Shown piece after piece: positions 52,679-61,266 of a stretch of 64,000 nucleotides of DNA. How positions within the stretch are numbered: the stretch's first letter is position 1; each line of letters opens with the position of its first letter. Source of the stretch: Thermoplasmata archaeon (lineage in GTDB: Archaea > Thermoplasmatota > Thermoplasmata > Lutacidiplasmatales > UBA184). The translations under genes were made by a program, and so were the position numbers. Where the stretch lies: contig JAJZYH010000002.1 in the NCBI GenBank assembly GCA_021798195.1, forward strand, positions 1 to 64,000. Reading direction: 5' to 3'. The notes under the pieces were generated by a model that saw only the letters and a list, made by a program, of their open reading frames with translations, was not told the DNA's origin and made no database searches.

Positions 52679-53695
52679 TCAGGTCGCCTCCGGGCTCACA
52701 TCCTGGGCCGCGGGGAGGTTCCGGAGGAACTCTTCCTCGAGATCGACCCCCCGGAGGTCCAGGCGCTGGGGATGCAGCCCTCCCCTCAGGACCTCCGCCA
52801 GGATGAGGGGGAGATGCACCTCGGGATCGGAGGTCCAGAGGCGGACCCGGGTCCCCTCGGCACGGCCCTGGATCTCCCACCGGGCCACGTCGGGGCGCCC
52901 CTGGCGTCGGAGCCAGGATCCGAGGAGCGCCTCCACCCGCTCGGGGGGATCGTCGAACAGCCACCGGGCCATGCCGAACTCCGGCCCCGCCCCTCCTCCC
53001 TCGGTGATGGGGATGAGGTGCCCTGAGGACATCATCCCCACCCGGTCGGCCAAGCGCTCCACGTCGAGGAGGTTATTCGCGCTCAATAGCACGGTCTGAT
53101 GGCGCTCCCGACAGACCTCGGAGATGGTCCGACGGATCTCCAGGGCGCTTGCCGGGTCGAGGCTGCTGGTGGGCTCGTCCAGGAGCAGGACCGGGGTCTC
53201 CAGCACGAAGGCCCGGACGAAGGCGAGCTTCCGTTGCATCCCGGTGCTGTAGGTCCGATAGTCCCGGTGCATCACCCTCTCGAGCCCCAGGGACCTCAGG
53301 AAGGGGCGGGCCCGTCGTTCCAGTTCTCTCCGGCCGAGGCCGTAGAGCCCGGCGAAGTACCGGAGGTTCTGCCACCCATCGAGTCGGTAATAGAACGAGC
53401 GCTCGGAATTGGTCACGAGGGCGATGGAGGAGCGCGCCGCCCGCTCCTCGCGGACCACATCGTGCCCCAGGACCCGGGCCATCCCGGAGGTGGGGAGGAG
53501 GAGGGTGGACAGGACCTTGAGGAGGGTGGTCTTGCCCGCGCCGTTGGGCCCGATGAGACCGTAGATCTCCCCCTCCCGCACCTCGAGGGTGACGTGGTCC
53601 AGGGCCGTGGTGGACGGCCGGCGGGGTTGCCAGGGAAGCGTCCAGGCACTGGGGAACGTCTTCGTGAGGTCAGAGATCTCAATGGCCACGGGCAT
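52679..53695 (-). CDS. ABC transporter ATP-binding protein
   Basis: A 338-residue DrrA/CcmA-type ATPase with Walker A GPNGAGKTT, signature YSTGMQRK (in place of LSGGQ), Walker B VLLLDEPTS and D-loop SSLD. The H-loop position reads SANNL with Asn in place of the switch His. The C-terminal 110 residues (RWEIQGRAEGTRVRL...) form the usual extra domain. It pairs with the permease that follows. Confidence 0.9.
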   Translation of the reverse strand: MPVAIEISDLTKTFPSAWTLPWQPRRPSTTALDHVTLEVREGEIYGLIGPNGAGKTTLLKVLSTLLLPTSGMARVLGHDVVREERAARSSIALVTNSERSFYYRLDGWQNLRYFAGLYGLGRRELERRARPFLRSLGLERVMHRDYRTYSTGMQRKLAFVRAFVLETPVLLLDEPTSSLDPASALEIRRTISEVCRERHQTVLLSANNLLDVERLADRVGMMSSGHLIPITEGGGAGPEFGMARWLFDDPPERVEALLGSWLRRQGRPDVARWEIQGRAEGTRVRLWTSDPEVHLPLILAEVLRGGLHPQRLDLRGVDLEEEFLRNLPAAQDVSPEAT

Positions 53696-53809
53696 GGAGC
53701 GACGGGAACCAGAGAGCCCTGCCTCATCTCCCTTTCCGATGCGCGGAAGCACTTGGGGCCCTTTCCCCGCAGAGCGCGCGCCGGGGGGTCGGCGAGAGGG
53801 ACGCCCGGT

Positions 53810-54670
53810 TCAGATCACCGCGATGGGCGCCACGGGCGACCCCGCCCCGCCCTGAAGGCGCAGGGGAGCGCAGATGAAGAGGAACTCGCGGGGCCGCTCC
53901 TTGGCCAGTTTCTCCAGGTCCAGGTTCTCCACGAGGTGGATCCCGTGGCGCTGGATGAGGATCTGATGGCAGGGGAAGAGCTCCTTGGGGTTCGGTGGCT
54001 CCACATCGTAGCTGGACGTGTCGGCGCCCGTGATGCCCACCCGCTCGTCCGCAAGCCATTGGGCCACCTCGGGCCCGGGGCCCGGGTTGGGCGAGAGGTA
54101 GCGGGGATTGTCCACGCCCCACAGGGACCCTCGACCCGTGCGGAAAAGGACGGCATCGCCGGGCCGGACCTCGAGCCGGTGCTCCTTGAGGACCCTCGTG
54201 ACGTCCCGCGGAGTGATCTCGTAGGAAGGGTCGAGGACCTTGGTGCGGTGGAGGCGGGCCACGTCGAGAAGGACGCCGCGCGTCACCACCGGGGGCATGG
54301 TCTCGATGCCCAATCGCGTGGTGCCGGCGTCGGTGAGGATCTCGGAGGCGCGGACACCATTGTACAGGAGATCTCCCCGCGAGGCATGGTTGAGCCCATC
54401 CACGTGGGTCCCCGTGTGGTCGGAGAGCTCGTACCGGCAGATGAGGGACCCCAGGTCGTTCCGGAAGCCGGAAAAGAGCCGCTGAGTCCCGCGATAGGTC
54501 CGGAACGTGCTGGAAAAGAACGGCCCGTGGAACCCGATCTGTGGCATCTGGGCGCTGTAAACTTGGGCCAGGCTGAGCACGCGGCCCTGTGCCACGGATC
54601 CCAAGGCCCGTCGAACCACGTCCGGCGTCACCCGGTTGAGTGCCCCCACCTCGTCCTGAGCGCCCCACAT
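53810..54670 (-). CDS. Cyclase / kynurenine formamidase-like metal-dependent hydrolase
   Basis: A 286-residue protein of the cyclase family (KynB-like). The metal-binding motif HTGTHVDGLNHA (H-x-G-T-H-x-D) is complete, followed by DVTRVLKEH and a later HxxxH-type segment ending in FICAPLRL. These enzymes hydrolyse N-formylkynurenine, isatin or other cyclic amides; the context of ring-opening enzymes fits a cyclic amide or formamide substrate. ATG 54670 fits the family start. The ABC exporter genes lie 114 nt downstream. Confidence 0.85.
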   Translation of the reverse strand: MWGAQDEVGALNRVTPDVVRRALGSVAQGRVLSLAQVYSAQMPQIGFHGPFFSSTFRTYRGTQRLFSGFRNDLGSLICRYELSDHTGTHVDGLNHASRGDLLYNGVRASEILTDAGTTRLGIETMPPVVTRGVLLDVARLHRTKVLDPSYEITPRDVTRVLKEHRLEVRPGDAVLFRTGRGSLWGVDNPRYLSPNPGPGPEVAQWLADERVGITGADTSSYDVEPPNPKELFPCHQILIQRHGIHLVENLDLEKLAKERPREFLFICAPLRLQGGAGSPVAPIAVI

Positions 54671-55055
54671 ATTCGTTCCCTGCCTCGGCGCCACCACTCC
54701 CGGAGATTCAAGCTTGGCGCATCCCCCGCGGGCCCGTGGCACTGGCCAAGGACATCCCAGCAGGCCTGATGACGGGAGTCGGGGAACGGTTTGGGGCGTC
54801 TTGAGGGCATCCGAGCATGGCCCAACGCCGCACTTCATGGCAACATCGGGTGTGTGCCACGGAGGAGGAACTACCTCGGCAAAGATGACCCCATTGCCGG
54901 GACAATATTCGGGAGCCGGTCCTGGGAACGCCGACGGATGGGGTCCCGTCCGCAGATGGGTCGACCCCGAAGAAAATCACCCCGCTTCTGGATTCCGGTC
55001 CGGCGCCTTATTCAGGGTTCCGGCCTTGCATGAGAGCACAGGGGGTTCACGCAAT
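54671..55055. other. Divergent intergenic region, cyclase / GltD-like gene
   Basis: A 385-nt gap. It contains AAGCTTGAAT at about 54702-54711 as a weak TATA candidate for the cyclase, an isolated ACAATATTC at about 54903, and CCTTATTC at 55006-55013, the probable TATA box of the GltD-like gene. Small open frames exist, but none shows a start signal or protein-like composition. I see no RNA gene or repeat. Confidence 0.4.
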
Positions 55056-56489
55056 ATGTGCGCCGATCGATACATCCGGGTCCCGATCCCCGAGGATCCC
55101 GGGAACGAACGGAAGGAGGACTTCGAGGAGATCCTGCACGCCTACACGCGGGAGGAAGCGGTGGTGGAGGCGCAACGCTGCCTTCAGTGCGCCATGCCCT
55201 TCTGCGTCCAGGCCTGCCCCATCACCCAGGATTGCCGGGGATACATCGGACTCATCGCGCAGGAGAAGTTCGACGAGGCCGCGGAGCTCACCATCCGGGA
55301 CAACCCGTTGGCCACGGTCCTGTGCAAGACATGCTACCATTACTGCGAGGAGGATTGCATCATGGGTGGGAGGGGGATCCCCATCGCCATCCGCCACCTG
55401 AAGCGCGCGGCCCTTGAGTTCGGCAAGGCGGACCGGATGTATGTCCCGGGTGCCCCCCGGAACCAGCGGGTGGCCATCGTGGGAGGGGGCCCCGCGGGGA
55501 TCATGGCGGCCTGGGAACTCTGTCTCCGGGGCTACGGTGTCACGGTCTTCGAGGCCGAGCCCTTCCTGGGGGGCCAGGTCCAGACCATCCCCAAGTACCA
55601 TCTTGCAGGAGATGAACTGGACCTCGACCTCGCACGGTTCCGAAACCTGGATTGCAAGTTCGTGGTGGGGAAGAAGGCGGGGGCCGATTTCACCCCAGAG
55701 AGCCTCCTGAAAGAGGGGTATCTCGCGGTCTTCCTGGCCATCGGGGCCTCGGATCCCCGGGCCCTGGGGATCCCGGGGGAGCATCTCCCCGGGGTGTTCT
55801 CGGCGCTGCAGTTCCTCCTCGCCGTGAACACCGGCCCCGAACCCTTCCTGGGGCGGAAGGATCGGACCATCGTGGTGATCGGGGGAGGCGACGTCGCCAT
55901 GGACGCCGCCCGGTCCGCCCTCCGGTTGGCCAAGGATTCCACGGTCCTCGTCGTGTACCGGCGAGGAAAGGACGACCTTCCCGCGGGCGAAGAGGAGGTC
56001 TCGGAAGGCAGCGAGGAGGGACTGCGTTTCCTCTACCAGAGGGCCCCGGTCCGGATCGAGGGAAAGGGCCACGTGGAGCGGCTCATCGTGCAGGCCACGG
56101 AGTTGGGGCCTCCAGATGCGTCCGGCCGACGCCCCCTCACCTTGGTGCCCAACTCGGAGGAGACCATCCTCTGCGACACGGTGATCGTAGCGGCGGGAGA
56201 GAGGGCCGACCTTCAGGGAATGCCGGGGGAACTCGGTCTCAAGCCGTCCCGGCACGGATACCCCGTGGGGCAGCACCAGGGATGGATGACCGACGTGGAG
56301 GGGATCTTCGCGGCGGGGGGAAAATCCATCGTCTACGCCATGGCTGCCGGGACGCAAGCTGCGCAAGCCATCGATGCGTACATCTCCCGGAAAACGGGCC
56401 GGTCGCCCACGCCGCGACCGGATCCCCTCGGGGGACCCAATCCTCCGGGCCTTCCCTCCGGCTACGGAGGACCATCATGGCACCTGTAG
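55056..56489 (+). CDS. GltD-like FeS/FAD NAD(P)H oxidoreductase
   Basis: A 477-residue protein of the glutamate synthase small-subunit / dihydropyrimidine-dehydrogenase N-domain family. The N-terminal FeS domain has Cys42-x2-Cys45-x4-Cys50-x3-Cys54 and Cys90-x2-Cys93-x3-Cys97-x3-Cys101 for two [4Fe-4S] clusters; FAD binds at IVGGGPAGIMAAWEL, NAD(P) at VVIGGGDVAMDAARSA, and the second FAD segment is GIFAAGGK. It would feed electrons from NAD(P)H to a partner, for example a glutamate synthase large subunit or a ring reductase encoded elsewhere. Stand-alone copies are common in archaea. Confidence 0.88.
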   Translation: MCADRYIRVPIPEDPGNERKEDFEEILHAYTREEAVVEAQRCLQCAMPFCVQACPITQDCRGYIGLIAQEKFDEAAELTIRDNPLATVLCKTCYHYCEEDCIMGGRGIPIAIRHLKRAALEFGKADRMYVPGAPRNQRVAIVGGGPAGIMAAWELCLRGYGVTVFEAEPFLGGQVQTIPKYHLAGDELDLDLARFRNLDCKFVVGKKAGADFTPESLLKEGYLAVFLAIGASDPRALGIPGEHLPGVFSALQFLLAVNTGPEPFLGRKDRTIVVIGGGDVAMDAARSALRLAKDSTVLVVYRRGKDDLPAGEEEVSEGSEEGLRFLYQRAPVRIEGKGHVERLIVQATELGPPDASGRRPLTLVPNSEETILCDTVIVAAGERADLQGMPGELGLKPSRHGYPVGQHQGWMTDVEGIFAAGGKSIVYAMAAGTQAAQAIDAYISRKTGRSPTPRPDPLGGPNPPGLPSGYGGPSWHL

Positions 56490-56598
56490 GAGACCGGACG
56501 GAGCGCCCCATCCCGGACCGCGGATGTCCATCCCGGGTGGATGAGGTTCAAGTTCCCTTCCACCATTCCCGGCAGGAATCATCAATGGGTCCCGTCCC

Positions 56599-56604
56599 GG
56601 GAGG
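56599..56604 (+). promoter_or_regulatory. Shine-Dalgarno site deciding a TTG start
   Basis: GGGAGG lies 7 nt before TTG 56612. The nearest upstream ATG (56585) reads into a stop after seven codons, so the TTG is the likely initiator of the dioxygenase-like gene. Confidence 0.5.
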
Positions 56605-56611
56605 ATAGAAC

Positions 56612-57445
56612 TTGCCGCTGGTCGCTGCTCTCTTCGTTCCCAACGCCCCGTTCCTGATCTCCCCCTCGGCCTTCGGAGGGGTCGGGGAGGAAGCCGCACG
56701 GGACCTCCAGAACTTGAAACTCCGCGAGCGGTTCCGACCCGAGGGTATCCTCGTGGCCTCCCCCCACTGGTCCGCCCCCGGCCGGTTCCGGATCCAGGCA
56801 GCGCCCGTTCCTCGTCAGATCTACGATTTCTCGGGGTTCCCCCGAGAACTCTACTCTGTGCGGTACGCGCCTCCGGGCGACCCCCCGCTGGCCCGCCTCC
56901 TCGAAGAGGCAGGGACCCGGGAGGGGGTCCCCGTGGAGACGACACAGGATTGGGGCCTGGACCACGGGGCGTGGGCACCACTCATCCGGCTGTGGCCGGA
57001 GGGGGACCTGCCAACGCTCCCCCTTTCCATCTCGGACCGTTCCCCCGAGGATCATGTGAAATGGGGGGCCGTGGTGGGGGAGGCTCTTCGTCACGAGCCC
57101 CGTAGGCTCGTCATGGTCGGGACGGGCTCCATCACGCATTCCTTTTCGCGGATGGACCCCACGCCGGGAGCCCGGTGGACCCAGGGAGAATCCATCGAGC
57201 GGGAGATCGTGGACTTGGCCCTCCGTGGCCAGACGAAGGAGCTGACCCACTTTGACCGGGCCAAGTGGGAAACCGTGGAACCCGAGGGAAACCTCGGGCC
57301 GCTCTTCATGGTGCTGGGTGCCCTCCGGGAAAACTGGGAAGGACGCCTCGTCTCCACGAGCCAGGTCTACGGTGCCTTCGGGATGTCCATCCTCGAGTTC
57401 TCGGAGGGCACACCCGCACCGGCCGAGGCAGGACCCCGACCCTAG
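56612..57445 (+). CDS. DODA-type class III extradiol dioxygenase-like protein
   Basis: A 277-residue LigB/DODA-family protein. Three of the four expected metal/catalytic His residues are seen: SPHW (His52), LDHGAW (His118) and TGSITHSF (His176); the IYDFSGFPRELYSVRY stretch is typical. The first ligand position, GHGSP in YgiD or SH.P in LigB, reads VPNAP with Asn11. Activity as a ring-cleaving dioxygenase is therefore uncertain; it may bind metal differently. Starts at TTG with a strong ribosome-binding site, 122 nt after the GltD-like gene. Confidence 0.78.
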   Translation: MPLVAALFVPNAPFLISPSAFGGVGEEAARDLQNLKLRERFRPEGILVASPHWSAPGRFRIQAAPVPRQIYDFSGFPRELYSVRYAPPGDPPLARLLEEAGTREGVPVETTQDWGLDHGAWAPLIRLWPEGDLPTLPLSISDRSPEDHVKWGAVVGEALRHEPRRLVMVGTGSITHSFSRMDPTPGARWTQGESIEREIVDLALRGQTKELTHFDRAKWETVEPEGNLGPLFMVLGALRENWEGRLVSTSQVYGAFGMSILEFSEGTPAPAEAGPRP

Positions 57446-57605
57446 GCCCCCGGACCCCGGGTGTGGCCCATCTCGCTCTCGGGACCACCCGTCTCCTCCC
57501 TTCCCAGGGTCGTTTCACCGTACACCCTCTTCCCCCGATCGGACGCCGGGTCCACCTCCAATCCGGGGAACCCGAGGATGTGAACGCTCCACCGCGTGAT
57601 ATCCC

Positions 57606-58562
57606 TCAAGGCAACAGCCGGCCAGAGGGAGGGTCACGCCCCGGAGATGATGCCTCCCGGGATCCTTCGGGAGAAGGGGAAGGGGAGCGGAACGCAAGCA
57701 TCACCACGGCCACCACGATGAGCCCCCCGCCCACGTATTGCACGGGCCCCAAGGCGACCCCGAGGAACGCGTACGTCGCGCCGGCCGCCACGACGGGTTC
57801 CGCGGCGGCGGCGACCCCGATCTCCGTGGCGGAAAGGCGGCGCAATCCGGAGAGGAACAACCCATACCCGAGCACCGTTCCGAACAGGATGATGAAGACC
57901 AGGAGGAGGCCCAGGCCCTCGAGCCCGGTCCCCGTGGGGGGAAGTCGATAGTCCACGAGTTGGATCCCCCCCAGGGGTGCGGAAACGAGGCCCCCCAGGA
58001 GGAAGCCCCACGTGGTGACCCACCATGACCCGTGGGTACGGACGAACGACCGGGAGCCGAGCGTGTAATAGGCTGCGCAGACCGCCGAGAGGAGGCCGAA
58101 CGCCAAGGCAGGGATCGTGACCAAGAAGTGGAAGGATAGCCCCGGTACCCCTCCCACCAGGAAGACCGTGCCGATCATCGCAAGACCGAGGATGGCCCCC
58201 CACCCCCACGACCAGCGATGGACCCCCGAGATCATCTCGTAGGCCACCACGATGGGAAGGAAGAGAAACTGCAGGAGGGTGGCTGTGACGGCGTTGGAAA
58301 AGGCGATGGCCAGGAGGTACGCGAGCTGGATCCCGAGGAACCCGAAGATCGCGAGGAGGAGGAGAGATTTCCACTGGTCCCGGGGGAAGCGGGGGCGGAC
58401 GATGAGGAACAGGATCGCCCCCGAGACGAGCATGCGGATCGTGACGAGGCCCACCACCGGGAACCCGTATCCTTGGAAGACGGCCTGGGCCGCCGTTCCC
58501 GAAAGCCCCCAGAAGGCGGCGCCCGTGAGGGTTCCCAGGAGGGCCGTCCTCTCGCTGACCAC
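57606..58562 (-). CDS. EamA/DMT-superfamily transporter
   Basis: About 318 residues with ten transmembrane helices in two EamA repeats, each beginning with the ALLGTLTGAAFWGLSG and FGLLSAVCAAYYTLGSR type signature. Drug/metabolite exporters of this family move amino acids, bases or drugs. The frame extends to GTG 58589, but a TATA-like box at 58598-58606 would place transcription start near 58575, favouring the GTG at 58562. Confidence 0.87.
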   Translation of the reverse strand: MVSERTALLGTLTGAAFWGLSGTAAQAVFQGYGFPVVGLVTIRMLVSGAILFLIVRPRFPRDQWKSLLLLAIFGFLGIQLAYLLAIAFSNAVTATLLQFLFLPIVVAYEMISGVHRWSWGWGAILGLAMIGTVFLVGGVPGLSFHFLVTIPALAFGLLSAVCAAYYTLGSRSFVRTHGSWWVTTWGFLLGGLVSAPLGGIQLVDYRLPPTGTGLEGLGLLLVFIILFGTVLGYGLFLSGLRRLSATEIGVAAAAEPVVAAGATYAFLGVALGPVQYVGGGLIVVAVVMLAFRSPSPSPEGSREASSPGRDPPSGRLLP

Positions 58563-58596
58563 CGGACTTCTCCACCCGAAGGGACCCACTTTGTAC

Positions 58597-58606
58597 CTAT
58601 TTGAGC
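58597..58606 (-). promoter_or_regulatory. TATA-like box of the EamA transporter
   Basis: The minus strand reads CTCAAATAGG, about 40 nt upstream of GTG 58562. Confidence 0.4.
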
Positions 58607-58833
58607 GAACCCTCCGTTTCCCATCCGGACTTGAAAGTGGTCATCCGCACCTCTGACCCATTCCCTTGTCCTCCCCCCTCCTCATCCCAACGTCCCCCAG
58701 GAAGCCCCCGGAACGATTTGGGACTCCGAAGGGGCGTCCCTTCTTCCAAGGTCAACTTTTCTTGGGAATGTTCTGGGACCCGGACGTGGCCATTCTACCC
58801 TTCCCCAAGTTCCCCACGGCAAGAATGGTATGA

Positions 58834-58939
58834 CGCCCGTGCTGGGATTCGAACCCAGGTCTGAGGCTCCGCAGGCCCCTAGGATAATCCATTGTAGCGA
58901 AGGCGGGTGGTTCCGCTTCCGTAGCTACCCCACACGGGC
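58834..58939 (-). tRNA. tRNA-Arg(GCG) with an apparent intron in the D-loop
   Basis: On the minus strand the acceptor arms GCCCGTG and CACGGGC pair perfectly, followed by a G discriminator; CCA is not encoded. The T-arm CTGGG-TTCGAAT-CCCAG is perfect. The anticodon arm is GGGGC-CTGCGGA-GCCTC with U33 and anticodon GCG, which reads CGC and CGU (arginine). The variable loop is AGAC. Between the D-stem halves (GGGT... and ...TCCT) there are about 42 nt in place of about 12: an extra 30 or so including the internal pairings GAAG/CTTC, CGG/CCG and GTAGC/GCTAC. Removing 30 nt gives a normal 76-nt tRNA with A14, G15, G18G19 and the arginine identity base A20. Exact splice sites are not certain. Confidence 0.75.
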
Positions 58940-59276
58940 ATCGACCGATCCGGACCGGTCATCGTCTCGACCCGCCTCCCCTATAAAACAGCGCGCGTCC
59001 CCGCGACAACTCGCTTCCCGGGACGCGCCACCGTCTTACCGGCAATTGGATCGGACCCGATTCCCCACTTTAGCCACGTTCAACGGTGGGCCCTTCGAGG
59101 GAGCATGAAACCGCAACACCGTACTCCCATGATTCGGGATAGCAACCACTGGTTCCCGGGCTTCCCCGACCCTTTGCATTTTGTCCGAGCCGGCATCCAG
59201 AATTCCCTCCAGTGATGCCTCTGAAGCGGACCCGGTGACCTCTTGTATCGACCGCACTCCCGGGTAGCCACGCTCC
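58940..59276. other. Intergenic region between tRNA-Arg and the DUF202 gene
   Basis: A 337-nt gap. The first 50 nt hold the tRNA promoter. The remainder has lower GC than the coding DNA, several short open frames without start signals, and no recognised TATA box adjacent to the DUF202 ATG. It could hold a small RNA; I see no SRP RNA, RNase P RNA or 5S signature. Confidence 0.4.
58979..58989 (-). promoter_or_regulatory. TATA box of the tRNA-Arg gene
   Basis: The minus strand reads TGTTTTATAGG, a consensus archaeal TATA box about 45 nt upstream of the tRNA 5' end; transcription would begin some 20 nt before the mature end, leaving a short 5' leader for RNase P. Confidence 0.65.
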
Positions 59277-59633
59277 ATGTCGGAACCCAACACGTCGGAT
59301 CATCTCGCCAATGTCCGGACCTTCCTTTCGTGGGTGCGGACGGCCATCACCATCATGGCCCTGGGATTCGTGGTCTCCAAATTCGGGCTCCTGCTGCGGG
59401 AGCTGAATCCCACCTCGCCCGGTTCTTCCTCACCCGTCTCGGAGATCGTCGGCGTGTTGCTGGTCCTCTCGGCCTGTGCGCTCCTCATCCTGGCCACGAT
59501 CCGCTTCCAGAGGACGAAGCAGAGCATCCAGGAGGATCGCTTCGTGGCCGACGCCACACTGGAGTACGTCTTTGCCGGGCTCCTCGTCCTTGTGGGGATA
59601 GGCCTCGCGATCTACCTTCTCGGGATCGTCTGA
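59277..59633 (+). CDS. DUF202/YidH-family membrane protein
   Basis: 118 residues with three hydrophobic helices and the DUF202 signature: SDHLANVRTFLSWVRTAITIMALGFVVSKFG (conserved LANERTFLAWxRT-like start and the Arg before TM1). Members are small inner-membrane proteins of unknown function. ATG 59277 matches the family start. Confidence 0.85.
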   Translation: MSEPNTSDHLANVRTFLSWVRTAITIMALGFVVSKFGLLLRELNPTSPGSSSPVSEIVGVLLVLSACALLILATIRFQRTKQSIQEDRFVADATLEYVFAGLLVLVGIGLAIYLLGIV

Positions 59634-59789
59634 TCCCCAACGCCCGCGGGTCCCTTCCATGGAACACGTCCGGGCCGGGCCGACGTCCTTCCGAAGGCAT
59701 CGTGTCCCGGCGCGGAGGGCGCCCGGATTCTTCCGTGCCATGGATGGCGAACTCGGGGTCCCCGCTCCAGGGAGCCTACCGCCGGCCCG

Positions 59790-61238
59790 CTACCCCTGGG
59801 ATCCTCTCTCCGCGAGCGAACGGACCAATGGCAATTGGCAGTCGATGCGAACGTGGAGATAGCTCGCCAGGAGGCCGGGCCCGGATATCCCATCCCGGAG
59901 CACGCCTCCGCCCGCTTTCCGGTGGATGGAGAATCCCCACCGAGTGCCATCCGGCACCCATCGCCGGGAACGATGGAAGAGGTGCCCCCGGATCCGCGTT
60001 CCCCGAGGCCCCATGAGCCCCTTCCGGATCACCCGGGCCTCCGCATACCCAAATCCTTGCAGCCGGGACGTCATCTCGGTCCGCCCCGGGACCGCTCCCG
60101 CCATCGGGAACCGTTGCCCGTCCGAGAGGGTGAGGGACTCCATGAGGTACATCATCCCTCCACACTCGGCATATGTGGGGTGCCCGTCGTGCACCCAGGC
60201 CCTCACCTCCCTCCGAAGTGCTTCGTTCCGCCCCAGTTCGGCGGCATGAAGCTCCGGATACCCCCCCGGCAGGTAGAGCGCGGTGGAACCCGCGGGAAGG
60301 ACGTCTCCCCGTACCGGGGAGAAGTACTCGACCCGTGCAGTTCGCTCCAACGCCTCCAGGCTCTCGGGGTAACAGAAGCAGAAGGCGGGGTCCCGTGCCA
60401 CGGCCACCACGGCGCCTCCGGGAGCTTTCCTGCCCCCCGGGGTGACCCCCTGCGGGGGCACGTCCAACGGAGGGGCCGCCTCCATGATTCCCTCGATCCG
60501 GTCCATGTCCAGGTTCTCGGAAGCCCAGGACCCCGCCCGGCGGATGCTCCTTCCCAGCTGCCGCCCCGGGTCCGTGCGGGGGGTCGCCAGCCCCAAGTGG
60601 CGCTCCGGAAGGCGGATCGACGGGTCCCATGGGAGCGCTCCCAGAAATGGAGTGGATGTGCGCTCCTCAATTGCACGTCGGATGGTGTTCGCATGCCATC
60701 CTCGACCCACCCCATTCACCACGGCCCCCGCGATCCGACCCGGGCCGGCGAGCGTGGCCGCCCCCCGGATGGATGCCGCCACGCTTTCCACGGCCCGGGA
60801 GCCGTCCACCACCAGGATCACGGGGAGGTCGAGGAGACGGGCCACCGCCAACGTGGAGGTGCCCCAGCAATCGGTATCGAAGAGGCCCATCACCCCTTCG
60901 ACGACCCGCACGGAGGACGGTCCGGCTCGCCCCCCGGGATAGAAGAATGCCTCTCGGACCCGGGACCTCGGGGTCAGCCACAGGTCCAGGTTCCGGGCGG
61001 GGATCCCCCCCGCCGCCACGGTGAGGACCTGGGGGTCCAGGAAATCGGGGCCGCACTTGTACGGGGCCACCCGCTGTCCTCGGCTCCGAAGGGCCTCGAT
61101 GAGTCCCGCCGTAACCATGGTCTTCCCCGCTCCCGAGTGGAGCGCGGCCACCAGAAGACGGGGGACACCGCGGGGACTCGCCCCCTCCCCGGAGGACGGT
61201 GCCGTTCGGGATCGCGACCCGACCCTTCTGGGATCCAT
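59790..61238 (-). CDS. cobB: Cobyrinic acid a,c-diamide synthase CobB/CbiA
   Basis: A 482-residue glutamine amidotransferase that amidates the a and c carboxylates of cobyrinate (CbiA) or hydrogenobyrinate (CobB). The N-terminal ATPase has HSGAGKT (about 34-40), YKCGPDFLDP (substrate loop) and VEGVMGLFD; the glutaminase has the nucleophile Cys in YAECGGMMYL and the His in SYLHVR, plus the CobB-specific GHLFHRS. ATG 61238 is chosen since a TATA box (minus strand CCTTAATT) lies 33 nt upstream; the frame extends to 61265. Divergent from btuC, consistent with a cobamide gene group. Confidence 0.93.
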   Translation of the reverse strand: MDPRRVGSRSRTAPSSGEGASPRGVPRLLVAALHSGAGKTMVTAGLIEALRSRGQRVAPYKCGPDFLDPQVLTVAAGGIPARNLDLWLTPRSRVREAFFYPGGRAGPSSVRVVEGVMGLFDTDCWGTSTLAVARLLDLPVILVVDGSRAVESVAASIRGAATLAGPGRIAGAVVNGVGRGWHANTIRRAIEERTSTPFLGALPWDPSIRLPERHLGLATPRTDPGRQLGRSIRRAGSWASENLDMDRIEGIMEAAPPLDVPPQGVTPGGRKAPGGAVVAVARDPAFCFCYPESLEALERTARVEYFSPVRGDVLPAGSTALYLPGGYPELHAAELGRNEALRREVRAWVHDGHPTYAECGGMMYLMESLTLSDGQRFPMAGAVPGRTEMTSRLQGFGYAEARVIRKGLMGPRGTRIRGHLFHRSRRWVPDGTRWGFSIHRKAGGGVLRDGISGPGLLASYLHVRIDCQLPLVRSLAERGSQG

Positions 61239-61266
61239 GGAGCGGGGCTCCCATGCATCCAACAAG

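Noticed and set aside
53099-54769. Open frame of 556 codons on the plus strand, antisense to the ABC ATPase and cyclase genes
   Set aside because: Composition is low-complexity and no motif is present; the opposite strand holds proteins with clear catalytic motifs. GC-rich DNA with G/C at third codon positions produces such long antisense frames; the same applies to 27264-29348 (minus), 40175-42634 (plus) and 50339-51517 (minus).
54763-54830. C/D-box small RNA suggested by a TGATGA sequence
   Set aside because: No box D (CTGA) at a suitable distance and no internal C'/D' pair.
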